Origin: CAVQOB01 sp963714325
GTDB taxonomy: Bacteria > Pseudomonadota > Alphaproteobacteria > Rhizobiales > Hyphomicrobiaceae
Assembly (NCBI GenBank): GCA_963714325.1
Contig: CAVQOB010000035.1
Span: 248,001 to 312,000, forward strand
DNA: 64,000 nt
Reading direction: 5' to 3'
Positions 8,805 through 16,577 of the stretch are shown in pieces (positions within the stretch are counted from its first letter, which is position 1; each line of letters opens with the position of its first letter). The translations under genes and the position numbers were made by a program. The notes under the pieces are model-generated. The model searched no databases. It was not told where the DNA came from and was given only the letters and a program-made list of their open reading frames with translations.

Positions 8805-9014
8805 CCCAACCCAGGTCGATTCGCGATTGTGACGACTCCAAGGCAACTAGCCGAGGCTCGCAATAGCTCATTCTCTCATTTGCAGCGCAATGCGCCTCAC
8901 CGAATACGTTATTTCTGGAATCAGAACCTTTGCAGGAATTTGGCCGCAGTGATCCCGCTCGGCAACGACCCGCTTGGCTTCGAGCCGACACTGTCGCGCT
9001 TGATTGGAGTGAGT

Positions 9015-9479
9015 ATGCTCATAGCAGCAGCAAGTGGCGGCGAACTCGCAGCACGAAAAAGTCGACTAGCGCAGGAACTGCAGAAGCTAATAGGCCTGCA
9101 GCACATCATGGTCGTGGACGACAATGCCCTCGACGCCCAACATGTCACGGCAATCTTGAACCTTTTGTTGGGACGCGGGATTTCAGTGGTTCATCACAAG
9201 TCGGTGCCCACGGCCATTGCCGATATGCGAAACCGCATGCCCGATCTGTTGTTCCTTGATGACGTCCTACCACCACTGGACCGCGCCGAAAGCTCCTTGA
9301 AATCACTGCATAGGCATGGCCTGACTGCACCGGTCATCATCGTAACGGCGATGCTGACGACGTCACGCCGGAAGGAACTGATGGCTTTGGCGCCGCTCGG
9401 CATTCTCCATAAGGACGATATCGACAGCCTGTCCGTCGGCGAGGTCCTGTTGCGATTAGCAGCCGACGGCGACGCTTGA
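9015..9479 (+). CDS. Stand-alone response-regulator receiver domain protein
   Basis: A protein of 154 residues with one CheY-like receiver domain after a helical N-terminus of about 32 residues. The acidic pair lies in IMVVDDNALD, the phospho-acceptor aspartate in LLFLDDVLPP, the threonine in VIIVTAM and the conserved lysine in LHKDD. There is no output domain, so it may act by protein contact or in a phosphorelay. GGAGTGAG three bases before the ATG at 9015 fixes the start. It is convergent with the gamma carbonic anhydrase gene. No partner kinase is in the window. Confidence 0.85.
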   Translation: MLIAAASGGELAARKSRLAQELQKLIGLQHIMVVDDNALDAQHVTAILNLLLGRGISVVHHKSVPTAIADMRNRMPDLLFLDDVLPPLDRAESSLKSLHRHGLTAPVIIVTAMLTTSRRKELMALAPLGILHKDDIDSLSVGEVLLRLAADGDA

Positions 9480-9498
9480 GCGGCCACGATCGCGCGCG

Positions 9499-10032
9499 TT
9501 ACTCTGTTTGCGACTTGAGGCCGCCCGCGAACCGTTTCCAGTTCTTGACGTAGTGGGTCGCCGCGTGTCGGATTCGTGCGGCGTGGTCATCGTCGATCTG
9601 ACGGATGATCTTTCCCGGCGATCCGAACACCAGTGAGCGCGGCGGGATTTCCTTGCCTTCGGCAATCAGCGAGCCGGCACCAATCAGGCAACCGGCCCCG
9701 ATCTTCGCGCCATTGAGCACGACGGCACCGATGCCGATCAGCGAGCCCTCGCCGATCGTGCAGCCGTGCAGCATCACCATGTGTCCGATTGTGCAGTCGG
9801 CCCCGATCGTCATCGGGAAGCCGGGGTCGGTGTGCAGGACCGAGCCTTCCTGGATGTTTGAGCCCCGGCCGATAATGATCGGCTCGTTATCGCCTCGAAT
9901 GACGCTGCCGAACCAAATGCTGGCGTCTTCCTCGATCGTCACATTCCCCAATACGGCGGCATTGTCCGCCACCCAGTAGCGACCGCGCCCGGGCGTCGTC
10001 ACGCGCTTGCCATCCAGCTCAAAGAGCGCCAT
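9499..10032 (-). CDS. Gamma carbonic anhydrase family protein (left-handed beta-helix)
   Basis: A protein of 177 residues built of hexapeptide repeats, as in gamma-class carbonic anhydrases and their YrdA/PaaY relatives. Putative metal-binding histidines occur in GSVLHTDPG and GHMVMLHGC, in family spacing. It probably forms a trimer with zinc or iron between subunits; whether it hydrates CO2 or acts on a CoA thioester is not known. AGGGGAT precedes the ATG at 10032. It lies 22 bases downstream of the DUF3126 gene and is probably in one operon with it and cysE. Confidence 0.88.
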   Translation of the reverse strand: MALFELDGKRVTTPGRGRYWVADNAAVLGNVTIEEDASIWFGSVIRGDNEPIIIGRGSNIQEGSVLHTDPGFPMTIGADCTIGHMVMLHGCTIGEGSLIGIGAVVLNGAKIGAGCLIGAGSLIAEGKEIPPRSLVFGSPGKIIRQIDDDHAARIRHAATHYVKNWKRFAGGLKSQTE

Positions 10033-10054
10033 CGGCGTTATCCCCTGTCCAGCA

Positions 10055-10471
10055 TTAGTCGTCGATGTCCTCGAGATCCATCTCGAGAATAGCCATCTGG
10101 AATTCGTAGCCATCTTTGGCGACCGACAGCGTCGCAATGCTGTCCTCGCCAACAAAAACTTCAGCACTATCCTTGAGCTTGCCGCGACCGCGTACCGACA
10201 GCGTCTTGGCGCCGAAGCGCTCACGCAGGAACGTCTGGATCCGCACTAGCTCCTGCGCGCTCAACGGCTGTGGCTGTTCCTTGATCTTCATCTCGAACTG
10301 GTAGGCGAGTTCGTCATCCTCGTCGTCGACGAGAATTTCCCCAATCGGCTTATCGCCCATGTAGACGTCGGCGCGATCGTTCTTCTGAGGGCGCGCCCGA
10401 ACGGCGAGCGTTTTAGCGCTCAGCGTTTTGCGCAGGTACCCCTGCAGCTTGCTCAACTCACTGGGTGTCAT
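10055..10471 (-). CDS. DUF3126 protein with the domain duplicated in tandem
   Basis: A protein of 138 residues made of two similar halves. Residues 1-68 run from MTPSELSKLQGYLRKTL through RADVYMGDKPIGEILVDDEDD to YQFEMKI; residues 69-138 repeat the pattern from LSAQELVRIQTFLRERF through SAEVFVGEDSIATL to YEFQMAILEMDLED. As I recall the family, DUF3126 proteins are usually one such unit of about 70 residues, so this is an internal duplication. The function is unknown. It lies between cysE and a gamma carbonic anhydrase on the same strand, 51 and 22 bases apart. Confidence 0.8.
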   Translation of the reverse strand: MTPSELSKLQGYLRKTLSAKTLAVRARPQKNDRADVYMGDKPIGEILVDDEDDELAYQFEMKIKEQPQPLSAQELVRIQTFLRERFGAKTLSVRGRGKLKDSAEVFVGEDSIATLSVAKDGYEFQMAILEMDLEDIDD

Positions 10472-10522
10472 GGAAGTGGCTCCGTCAGGCTTGTTTTCAA
10501 GCCCCGACTTACGCCACTTGGG

Positions 10523-11362
10523 TCAATACCCGCAACCGCAATCGCCAGGGGCAAGCCGCTGATCCATGGTTCGGGCCGGCTCCGGGCACCCGGCATCCCC
10601 GACGATCCGGGCGGGGACGCCGGCGACCGTCTTGTTGGCCGGAACCTCTTGCAATACGACGCTACCGGCCGCAACCCGCGAACAGTTGCCAACCCGTATA
10701 TTACCGAGCACTTTTGCACCTGCAGCCAACAAAACGTTATCGCCGATCTTGGGATGCCGGTCGCCAATTTCCTTGCCATTGCCGCCGAGCGTCACGTTCT
10801 GCAGGATTGAAACGTTATCGCCAATAACGGCTGTTTCACCAATCACGATGCCGGTGCCGTGGTCGAGCATGATACCCTTGCCGATCACGGCCGCTGGATT
10901 GATGTCGACGGCGAAAATGCGCGACGCTTGGCTCTGCAGATAGAGCGCAAAATCATGCCGTCCGTCCTTCCACAGCTGATGGGCGAAGCGGTGCGTAACA
11001 AGGGCGTGGAAGCCCTTGAAGTACAATAGCGGCTCGAGATAGCGGTGGCATGCGGGATCGCGGTCAAAGACAGCCTGCAGGTCGGCGCGGAAAATATCAC
11101 CGAGTTCGGGATGATCGGCCATGACCTGGGCAAACGTTTGCCCGATCAGACCCGCATCGACGTCGGAATGGTTGAGGCGCTGCGCCAGGCGGTGGCAGAT
11201 GGCATCTTCAAGTCGAGTGTGCGACAGCAGAGTTGCATAGACGAATCCACCGAGCGCCTGCTCATTACGTGCGACCGCTTCTGCCTCGGCACGCACCGCC
11301 TGCCAGATCGGATCGTGGGTGGCGATTTTGCTATGCCGGGCACTGCTTGTATTCGAGGCCAT
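10523..11362 (-). CDS. cysE: Serine O-acetyltransferase
   Basis: This enzyme makes O-acetylserine from serine and acetyl-CoA, the first step of cysteine synthesis. The protein is 279 residues: an N-terminal helical domain (HDPIWQAVRAEAEAVARNE), then a left-handed beta-helix with the active-site histidine in IMLDHGTGIVIGE and the loop NVTLGGNGKEIGDRHPKIG. The C-terminal tail (DCGCGY) may take part in feedback or complex contacts, as in other CysE proteins (family knowledge). The start at 11362 has GGAAAGG upstream; a longer in-frame opening from 11464 is antisense to the next gene. It heads a likely three-gene operon. Confidence 0.95.
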   Translation of the reverse strand: MASNTSSARHSKIATHDPIWQAVRAEAEAVARNEQALGGFVYATLLSHTRLEDAICHRLAQRLNHSDVDAGLIGQTFAQVMADHPELGDIFRADLQAVFDRDPACHRYLEPLLYFKGFHALVTHRFAHQLWKDGRHDFALYLQSQASRIFAVDINPAAVIGKGIMLDHGTGIVIGETAVIGDNVSILQNVTLGGNGKEIGDRHPKIGDNVLLAAGAKVLGNIRVGNCSRVAAGSVVLQEVPANKTVAGVPARIVGDAGCPEPARTMDQRLAPGDCGCGY

Positions 11363-11528
11363 GATGGCACCTTTCCATGATCGGCTGTCGAGCAGCCTTG
11401 GTATGTCGGCAGCGCTCGGCCCGGTTACAAGGGCCGCAGGCCCGGAGGGCAGCCTTGCGCGCACCAGACTTGCAAATATTGCGCCGGGCTGGATTTACTC
11501 TTTCGTGACACCGAACCGATGGACCGTG

Positions 11529-12341
11529 ATGACAGATAACCCCAACTGGCACATCAAACAAGACGCGGAGCTGCGGACCGCCCTAACCGGCGACGTGCAT
11601 TGGATCATCGCTCATAACGAGGCAAAGCTCAATGCCTATACGGCCGCGATGTGGCAGGCACTTCCGACGCTGATCAGGGCTGCCGAAGCCGATCCAAACG
11701 TCCGCGTCATCGTGCTGACAGGGGCCGGCAACAAAGCCTTTTCGGCCGGCGCCGATATCAGCGGCCTTGGCCGGGAAAAGGCCGCCGACGAAGCCCGCCG
11801 CCACAATGACTTTGACAGTTCAGCCTTTGGCGTCCTGCTCCAATCGAGCAAACCGACCATTGCCATGATCGACGGGATCTGTTTCGGCGGCGGCTGCGAA
11901 CTGGCGATCTGCTGCGATTTCCGCATTGCCTCGGAGACGGCCCGGTTTTCGATTCCGGCTGCCCGCCTCGGCGTTGGCTACAACGCGCGATGGATCAAGC
12001 CCCTGCTCGCCGTCGTCACGCCCGCCAAGGCGAAGGAAATCCTCATGACCGGCCGGCGCTATGACGCCAAGGCCGCCCTCGATATGGGGCTCGTCACGAC
12101 AGTTGTGCCGCAGGCGCAGTTGCGCGAGGAAACCGAACGGCTCGCCGCTGAACTCGCCGATAACGCGCCGCTCTCGATGCTTGCCGCGAAACGCTGCGTC
12201 GATGGCCTCGCGCACCCTGCCGGCTGCGTCGACATGGCAGTGCTGGATGCCCATGTCGCCGCCTGTTTTGCTAGCGCCGACTATGCAGAGGGTCGCCAAG
12301 CCTTCAAGGACAAGCGCCGACCAAAATTCTCGGGAAAGTGA
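11529..12341 (+). CDS. Enoyl-CoA hydratase/isomerase family protein (crotonase fold)
   Basis: A crotonase-fold enzyme of 270 residues. The oxyanion-hole signature FSAGADISG and the GGGCELAICCDFRIA block are clear, giving the first catalytic-position glutamate. The second position, normally in a PEIxLG motif, reads FSIPAARLG, so the second glutamate of true hydratases is alanine. The protein may be an isomerase, a decarboxylase or another CoA-thioester enzyme. The ATG at 11529 gives the usual N-terminus, though the ribosome site is weak. The cyclase gene begins four bases after its stop, so the two are probably co-translated. Confidence 0.88.
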   Translation: MTDNPNWHIKQDAELRTALTGDVHWIIAHNEAKLNAYTAAMWQALPTLIRAAEADPNVRVIVLTGAGNKAFSAGADISGLGREKAADEARRHNDFDSSAFGVLLQSSKPTIAMIDGICFGGGCELAICCDFRIASETARFSIPAARLGVGYNARWIKPLLAVVTPAKAKEILMTGRRYDAKAALDMGLVTTVVPQAQLREETERLAAELADNAPLSMLAAKRCVDGLAHPAGCVDMAVLDAHVAACFASADYAEGRQAFKDKRRPKFSGK

Positions 12342-12345
12342 CGCA

Positions 12346-13014
12346 ATGCGGATCATCGACCTGACCATGCCGATCATCACCGACCATGTGCGCTGGGCAG
12401 CGGAGAAGACCATCAAAGGCGACGTCACCAAGGGCGACCTGTTTCAAGTCACCAGCGTCAAAATTTCCTGTCATTCGTTTACCCACGTCGATGCGCGTCG
12501 GCACTATTTCGCCGATGGCAAGACGATCGAGGAAACCCCGCTCGATGCCGTCGTCGGCGACGCTGCCGTGATTGAACTGATGGACATCAAGCCCAACGAA
12601 GCGATCACGCCGGAGCGATTGGCCGCTCGCTTCACCCATGTCCGCGCGCACGACAAGATCTTGTTCAAGACCGGCTGGGCCGAGCAGCGTTCCTTTCGCA
12701 GCAAGGAATTCTGGACTGAATCTCCCTACCTGACACGGGACGCCGCGCTTTATCTGCGTGATCGCGCTGTCACGACCATCGCCTATGATTTCCCGCAGGA
12801 TTACTGCATCCGCCTGCTGCTGCACGGCGAACAGCGTCCGATCGAAGAGCACGTCACGCACGACATCCTGTTGCGCGCCGGCGTGCATATGATTGAGTAC
12901 CTGATCAATACAACGGCGATCATCAAGGCGCGTGTGCTCCTCTCGGCCGCACCGATCAAAATTCCCGGCGCCGACGGCGCGCCCGCCCGCGTCTACGCGA
13001 TCGAAGATTTTTAG
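12346..13014 (+). CDS. Cyclase-family (kynurenine formamidase-like) metal hydrolase
   Basis: A protein of 222 residues of the Cyclase family (PF04199). The metal site usually written HxGTHxDxPxH is seen as SCHSFTHVDARRHYF near residue 43, with the spacing kept but the glycine and proline changed. Members hydrolyse N-formylkynurenine, isatin or related amides. The upstream crotonase gene, whose stop lies four bases before this ATG, suggests a degradation pathway for a CoA-linked compound (inference). GGGAAAG precedes the start at 12346. Its last four bases overlap the convergent Hsp70-like gene. Confidence 0.85.
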   Translation: MRIIDLTMPIITDHVRWAAEKTIKGDVTKGDLFQVTSVKISCHSFTHVDARRHYFADGKTIEETPLDAVVGDAAVIELMDIKPNEAITPERLAARFTHVRAHDKILFKTGWAEQRSFRSKEFWTESPYLTRDAALYLRDRAVTTIAYDFPQDYCIRLLLHGEQRPIEEHVTHDILLRAGVHMIEYLINTTAIIKARVLLSAAPIKIPGADGAPARVYAIEDF

Positions 13015-14270
13015 CGCGGGCCAAACCGGCGCCGCGCATCGAGAGCAAGGCCGGCCGCGACGCTGCCAAAGGCATCGCCGGCCACGACGGCTGCTGAGGG
13101 CACCGCTTTTGTAATCGCCGCGCGGACGGCTGGCACGCCACTCGACCCGCCCGTCAAAAATACTGTGCGTATGGCAGCTGGCGCGACGCCCGCCAGCCGA
13201 ATAACATCGCGCACCCGGCCCTCGATCTGCGCCAGACCGGTCTTAATCGCTTTTTCAAATCCTGGCCGCTGAACCTTAAGCGTCAACGCTTCGGCAATAT
13301 CAGCAAGCTCGACTATCGCAGTCGATTGGGCGGAAAGTTCGATCTTCGCCCGCTCGATACGTGCGAGCAAATCATGCCCCTTGCGCAGTTCAAGCACGCG
13401 TAGCAAGCGTTCAATTTTTTCAGGTTCCGCTGAATCGCGCAGCACCGTACGAATCTGGGTGAACACCTTGTTGTCGTAGAGAAAGTTGACGCGATGCCAC
13501 GTCGCCAGATCGGAGAAATACCAGGACGGCGCCTCGAGTCCCTTGATCGTCAACTTGCTGTGCAGGCCGAGGAAAGGCATCAACGTCGTCATGCTCAACT
13601 GCCGGTCAAAGTCGGTGCCGCCGATATGCACGCCGTTATAGGCCAGGATATCGGAGCGCCGATCGACCTTGGCCGCGAGCTTCGGTGACACACGCACTAT
13701 TGAAAAATCTGACGTACCACCACCCATGTCGGCAACGAGCGCAATTTCCTCGGCGCGAACACTTTGCTCGTAGTGCAACGCGGCGGCGATGGGCTCGAAT
13801 TGGAATTCGACGGTTTGGAAGCCCGCTTCCTCAGCGGCGGCCGCCAACTGTGCCTCAGCCATTGCGTCGGCCTTCGGATTATCGTCGACGAAGAAAGCCG
13901 GCCGGCCGATCACCACCTCGATCGGAGCGTGGCCAAGTTCGATGGCTGCCGCATCGCGCAAGAAGCCCAGAAACTCCGCGATGATCTCCGAGAATTGATA
14001 ACGACGGTTCTTGATCTGCGTGCCTTCGTCATAGAGTTCAGTGCCAAGTAGGCTCTTGATCGATCGCAGTAACCGGCCATCGTCCCGGTCGAGATAGCGC
14101 TGCATCGCCGGCCGGCCAAAGGTCGTCGCGTCGTCGTCAAAGCTGAAAAACAACGCGGTCGGCACCGCCGTCGCGCCATCCTGCAACGGCAACAACCGCG
14201 CGCCCTTGGCATCGCTGAGCGCGACCGAAGAATTGGACGTACCAAAGTCAATGCCGCAGGCGCGGGTCAT
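13011..14270 (-). CDS. Hsp70-family chaperone-like protein (YegD type)
   Basis: A protein of 419 residues with the actin-like ATPase core of Hsp70: phosphate-1 motif GIDFGTSNSSVAL at the N-terminus, phosphate-2 motif ADMGGGTSDFSIVRV near residue 190 and the adenosine motif FLTGGSSGVPAVR near the C-terminus. It stops after the nucleotide-binding domain and lacks a DnaK-like substrate domain, as in the YegD subfamily, whose role is unclear. The ATG at 14270 opens directly on the core; the ribosome site is weak. It lies downstream of the FadJ-like gene on the same strand with about 100 bases between them. Confidence 0.88.
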   Translation of the reverse strand: MTRACGIDFGTSNSSVALSDAKGARLLPLQDGATAVPTALFFSFDDDATTFGRPAMQRYLDRDDGRLLRSIKSLLGTELYDEGTQIKNRRYQFSEIIAEFLGFLRDAAAIELGHAPIEVVIGRPAFFVDDNPKADAMAEAQLAAAAEEAGFQTVEFQFEPIAAALHYEQSVRAEEIALVADMGGGTSDFSIVRVSPKLAAKVDRRSDILAYNGVHIGGTDFDRQLSMTTLMPFLGLHSKLTIKGLEAPSWYFSDLATWHRVNFLYDNKVFTQIRTVLRDSAEPEKIERLLRVLELRKGHDLLARIERAKIELSAQSTAIVELADIAEALTLKVQRPGFEKAIKTGLAQIEGRVRDVIRLAGVAPAAIRTVFLTGGSSGVPAVRAAITKAVPSAAVVAGDAFGSVAAGLALDARRRFGPR

Positions 14271-14372
14271 GGCCGGTCTCGCGTGTTGGTGGAGCGAGCC
14301 CATGCCTACACGCTCGATGTCGCGCGTGGTAGTGGGGCGTACCGCCGCAAGCCCCGATTTCAGTGGCCGGAC

Positions 14373-16466
14373 TCAGCTGTTTTTCCCGGCGAGCGACTCG
14401 GAGTTCGCCACGCGCTCGGCGATCAGCGGCGCGAGCGCCCAGCGCGCGCCATACTTGGCCTCGTAACCGCGGATTTTCTCCGCCACAACCGGCAGACCCA
14501 TCGCTTCCGCCTGCCACATCGGCCCGCCGCGCCATGCCGCGAAACCGTAGCCGTTGAGGTAGATCGTATCGATGTCGCTGGCCCGCGCCGCAATGCCTTC
14601 GTGCAAAATCTGCGCACCGGTGTTGATCAGCCGGAGCAGCGTCCGCTCAACGATCTCGTCCGGCGGGATGACATTGCGTTGCGCGATCCCTTGCCTGGCC
14701 GCTTCGGCGCGAAACAGTGCAATGACATTGGGGTCCGGCGTGCGTTTGCGATCAGCCCCATAGAGATAGGTCCCCGCCCCTGTCTTCTGCCCATGCCGTC
14801 CGCTCTCAACCAGAGCATCTGTGACACGATACAGCCGGTGGCGTTCGTCAGAGAACTTGTGTTCCTGGCGGATGCGCCAGCCGACGTCCATTCCTGCGAG
14901 ATCCATGACGGCGAGCGGCCCCATGGCCCAACCCCAGGCCTCGTGCGCGCCATCGATGTCCTCGGGGCTTGCGCCTTCGAGCAGCATCGCCTGCACCTCT
15001 TCGAGATAGGCCTCGACCATGCGATTGCCGATGAATCCGAAACAGACACCGGAAACGACACCGACCTTGCCGATCCGCTTGGCGGTGGCCATCGCCGTCG
15101 CCAGCACGTCCGGCGAGGTATCCTTGCCACGGATGATCTCGAGCAGCCGCATGATGTTGGCGGGCGAAAAGAAATGCAGCCCAAGCACATCGCCCGGCCG
15201 CTTCGTCGCCGCCGCGATGGCATCGACGTCGAGGGTCGAGGTATTGGTCGCGAGGATGGCGCCGGGCTTGGCGATCGAATCGAGCTTGCCGAATACATCC
15301 TTCTTGACGTCCATGCTCTCGAACACGGCTTCGATGATCAAATCGGCGTCAGCCAAGGCCCCGAGGCCGAGCAGCGGTCGCAATTTCGAGAACCGTACCA
15401 CTCCGGCCTCCGCCGTCAGGCGGCCGCGCTTCACCAACCCGTCGATCGTCTCCTTGATCCGCGCGACGCCCCTGTCGAGGGCTGCCGGCTGCATCTCGAC
15501 AATGGTCACGGCGATATCGGCATTGAGAAACGCCAATGCGATGCCAACCCCCATCGTGCCTGCGCCGATAATGCCGACGCGGTTGATCTCGCGCGGCTTC
15601 ACGTCGGCCGCAACGCCCAGAATGTGTGCCGCCTGCCGCTCAGCGAAGAATGCGTATTGCAATGCCTTGGCGTAGGGCGTGGCCAGGCCCTCGCGAAACA
15701 GCGCGCTTTCCCGCTTTTGGCCTTCCGGGTAGGCGAGCTTGGTCGCCGCTTCAATGGCATCGATGCAGGCTTTCGCCGCCCATGGCCCGCTCGGATGCCG
15801 CGCCAGCGACGCACGCCGTTGGTCGAACACGTCGGCCGCGACCCTTGTCATATCAATCGTTCTCGCCGTCGTCGGACGCGGACCCAACCCTCGCGCCAGC
15901 AATTCCTCGGCAAAGACAACGGCGGCTGCCACCACATCGCCGTCCGCGACCCGATCGACGAGGCCGATGTTCAACGCCTTCGCTGCATCGATCGGTGCGC
16001 CCGATGTGATCATGTCCAAAGCTGCCTCGACACCGGCCAGCCGCGGCAGCCGTTGCGTACCGCCGGCGCCCGGCAGCAGGCCGATCTTCACCTCAGGCAA
16101 CCCCAATTGGCGCACGTCCTTCGCTACGACGCGATAATGGCAGCCGAGCGCCAGCTCGAGCCCGCCACCGAGCGCCAGACCGTTGATGGCGGCGATGACC
16201 GGCTTCGCTGTCGCCTCGATGGCATTGATGACGTCCGGCAAATAAGGGTCCATGCGCGCCGATTTGAATTCGGAGATGTCGGCACCGGCTGAAAACGCGC
16301 GGCCAGCGCTGGTCAAAACGATCGCCTTGACACCGGTGTCCTGCCCCAAGACCCGCACCGCACCAAGGAGCGCACCGCGCACTTCATGACTGAGTGCGTT
16401 GACCGGCGGATTGTTGATCGTGATGACGGCGATGTGACCGACCCGCTTGAAACCGACCTTGGACAT
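14373..16466 (-). CDS. Bifunctional enoyl-CoA hydratase / 3-hydroxyacyl-CoA dehydrogenase (FadJ/FadB-like)
   Basis: A beta-oxidation fusion enzyme of 697 residues. The N-terminal crotonase domain (about 1-190) has FSAGADISEF, GGGLELALGCHYRV and PEVKIGLLPGAGGTQRLP with both catalytic glutamates. The dehydrogenase part (about 290-690) has the NAD motif GIIGAGTMGVGIA, TNTSTLDVDAIA, the catalytic histidine in LGLHFFSPANIM and GFIGNRM. It converts enoyl-CoA to 3-ketoacyl-CoA. The start at 16466 is preferred over an ATG six bases upstream because AGGGAG is then well spaced. It is divergent from an acyl-CoA ligase gene across 111 bases. No thiolase is nearby. Confidence 0.93.
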   Translation of the reverse strand: MSKVGFKRVGHIAVITINNPPVNALSHEVRGALLGAVRVLGQDTGVKAIVLTSAGRAFSAGADISEFKSARMDPYLPDVINAIEATAKPVIAAINGLALGGGLELALGCHYRVVAKDVRQLGLPEVKIGLLPGAGGTQRLPRLAGVEAALDMITSGAPIDAAKALNIGLVDRVADGDVVAAAVVFAEELLARGLGPRPTTARTIDMTRVAADVFDQRRASLARHPSGPWAAKACIDAIEAATKLAYPEGQKRESALFREGLATPYAKALQYAFFAERQAAHILGVAADVKPREINRVGIIGAGTMGVGIALAFLNADIAVTIVEMQPAALDRGVARIKETIDGLVKRGRLTAEAGVVRFSKLRPLLGLGALADADLIIEAVFESMDVKKDVFGKLDSIAKPGAILATNTSTLDVDAIAAATKRPGDVLGLHFFSPANIMRLLEIIRGKDTSPDVLATAMATAKRIGKVGVVSGVCFGFIGNRMVEAYLEEVQAMLLEGASPEDIDGAHEAWGWAMGPLAVMDLAGMDVGWRIRQEHKFSDERHRLYRVTDALVESGRHGQKTGAGTYLYGADRKRTPDPNVIALFRAEAARQGIAQRNVIPPDEIVERTLLRLINTGAQILHEGIAARASDIDTIYLNGYGFAAWRGGPMWQAEAMGLPVVAEKIRGYEAKYGARWALAPLIAERVANSESLAGKNS

Positions 16467-16577
16467 GCCCATCACTCCCTGAACCCGCGCACATTGTGCG
16501 CCCGCACAACCATGCTCTAGCCTATAGCACCAGCCACCGACTACTGTTCTAACAGATCGATCCCAGGAGGCCAGACG

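Larger units (their letters stand above)
8679..9014 (+). other. Gene-free interval with structured region
   Basis: These 336 bases contain no convincing gene. The left part holds nested inverted repeats and a strong terminator, annotated separately. The right part, 8805-9014, leads into the receiver-domain gene, whose ribosome site GGAGTGAG lies at 9005-9012. The frame of that gene stays open upstream but does not encode recognisable protein. Confidence 0.6.

Noticed and set aside
14283..16292. A 669-codon open frame on the plus strand
   Set aside because: It is antisense to the FadJ-like gene, is rich in Arg, His and Asp as such shadows are in GC-rich DNA, and has no domain.
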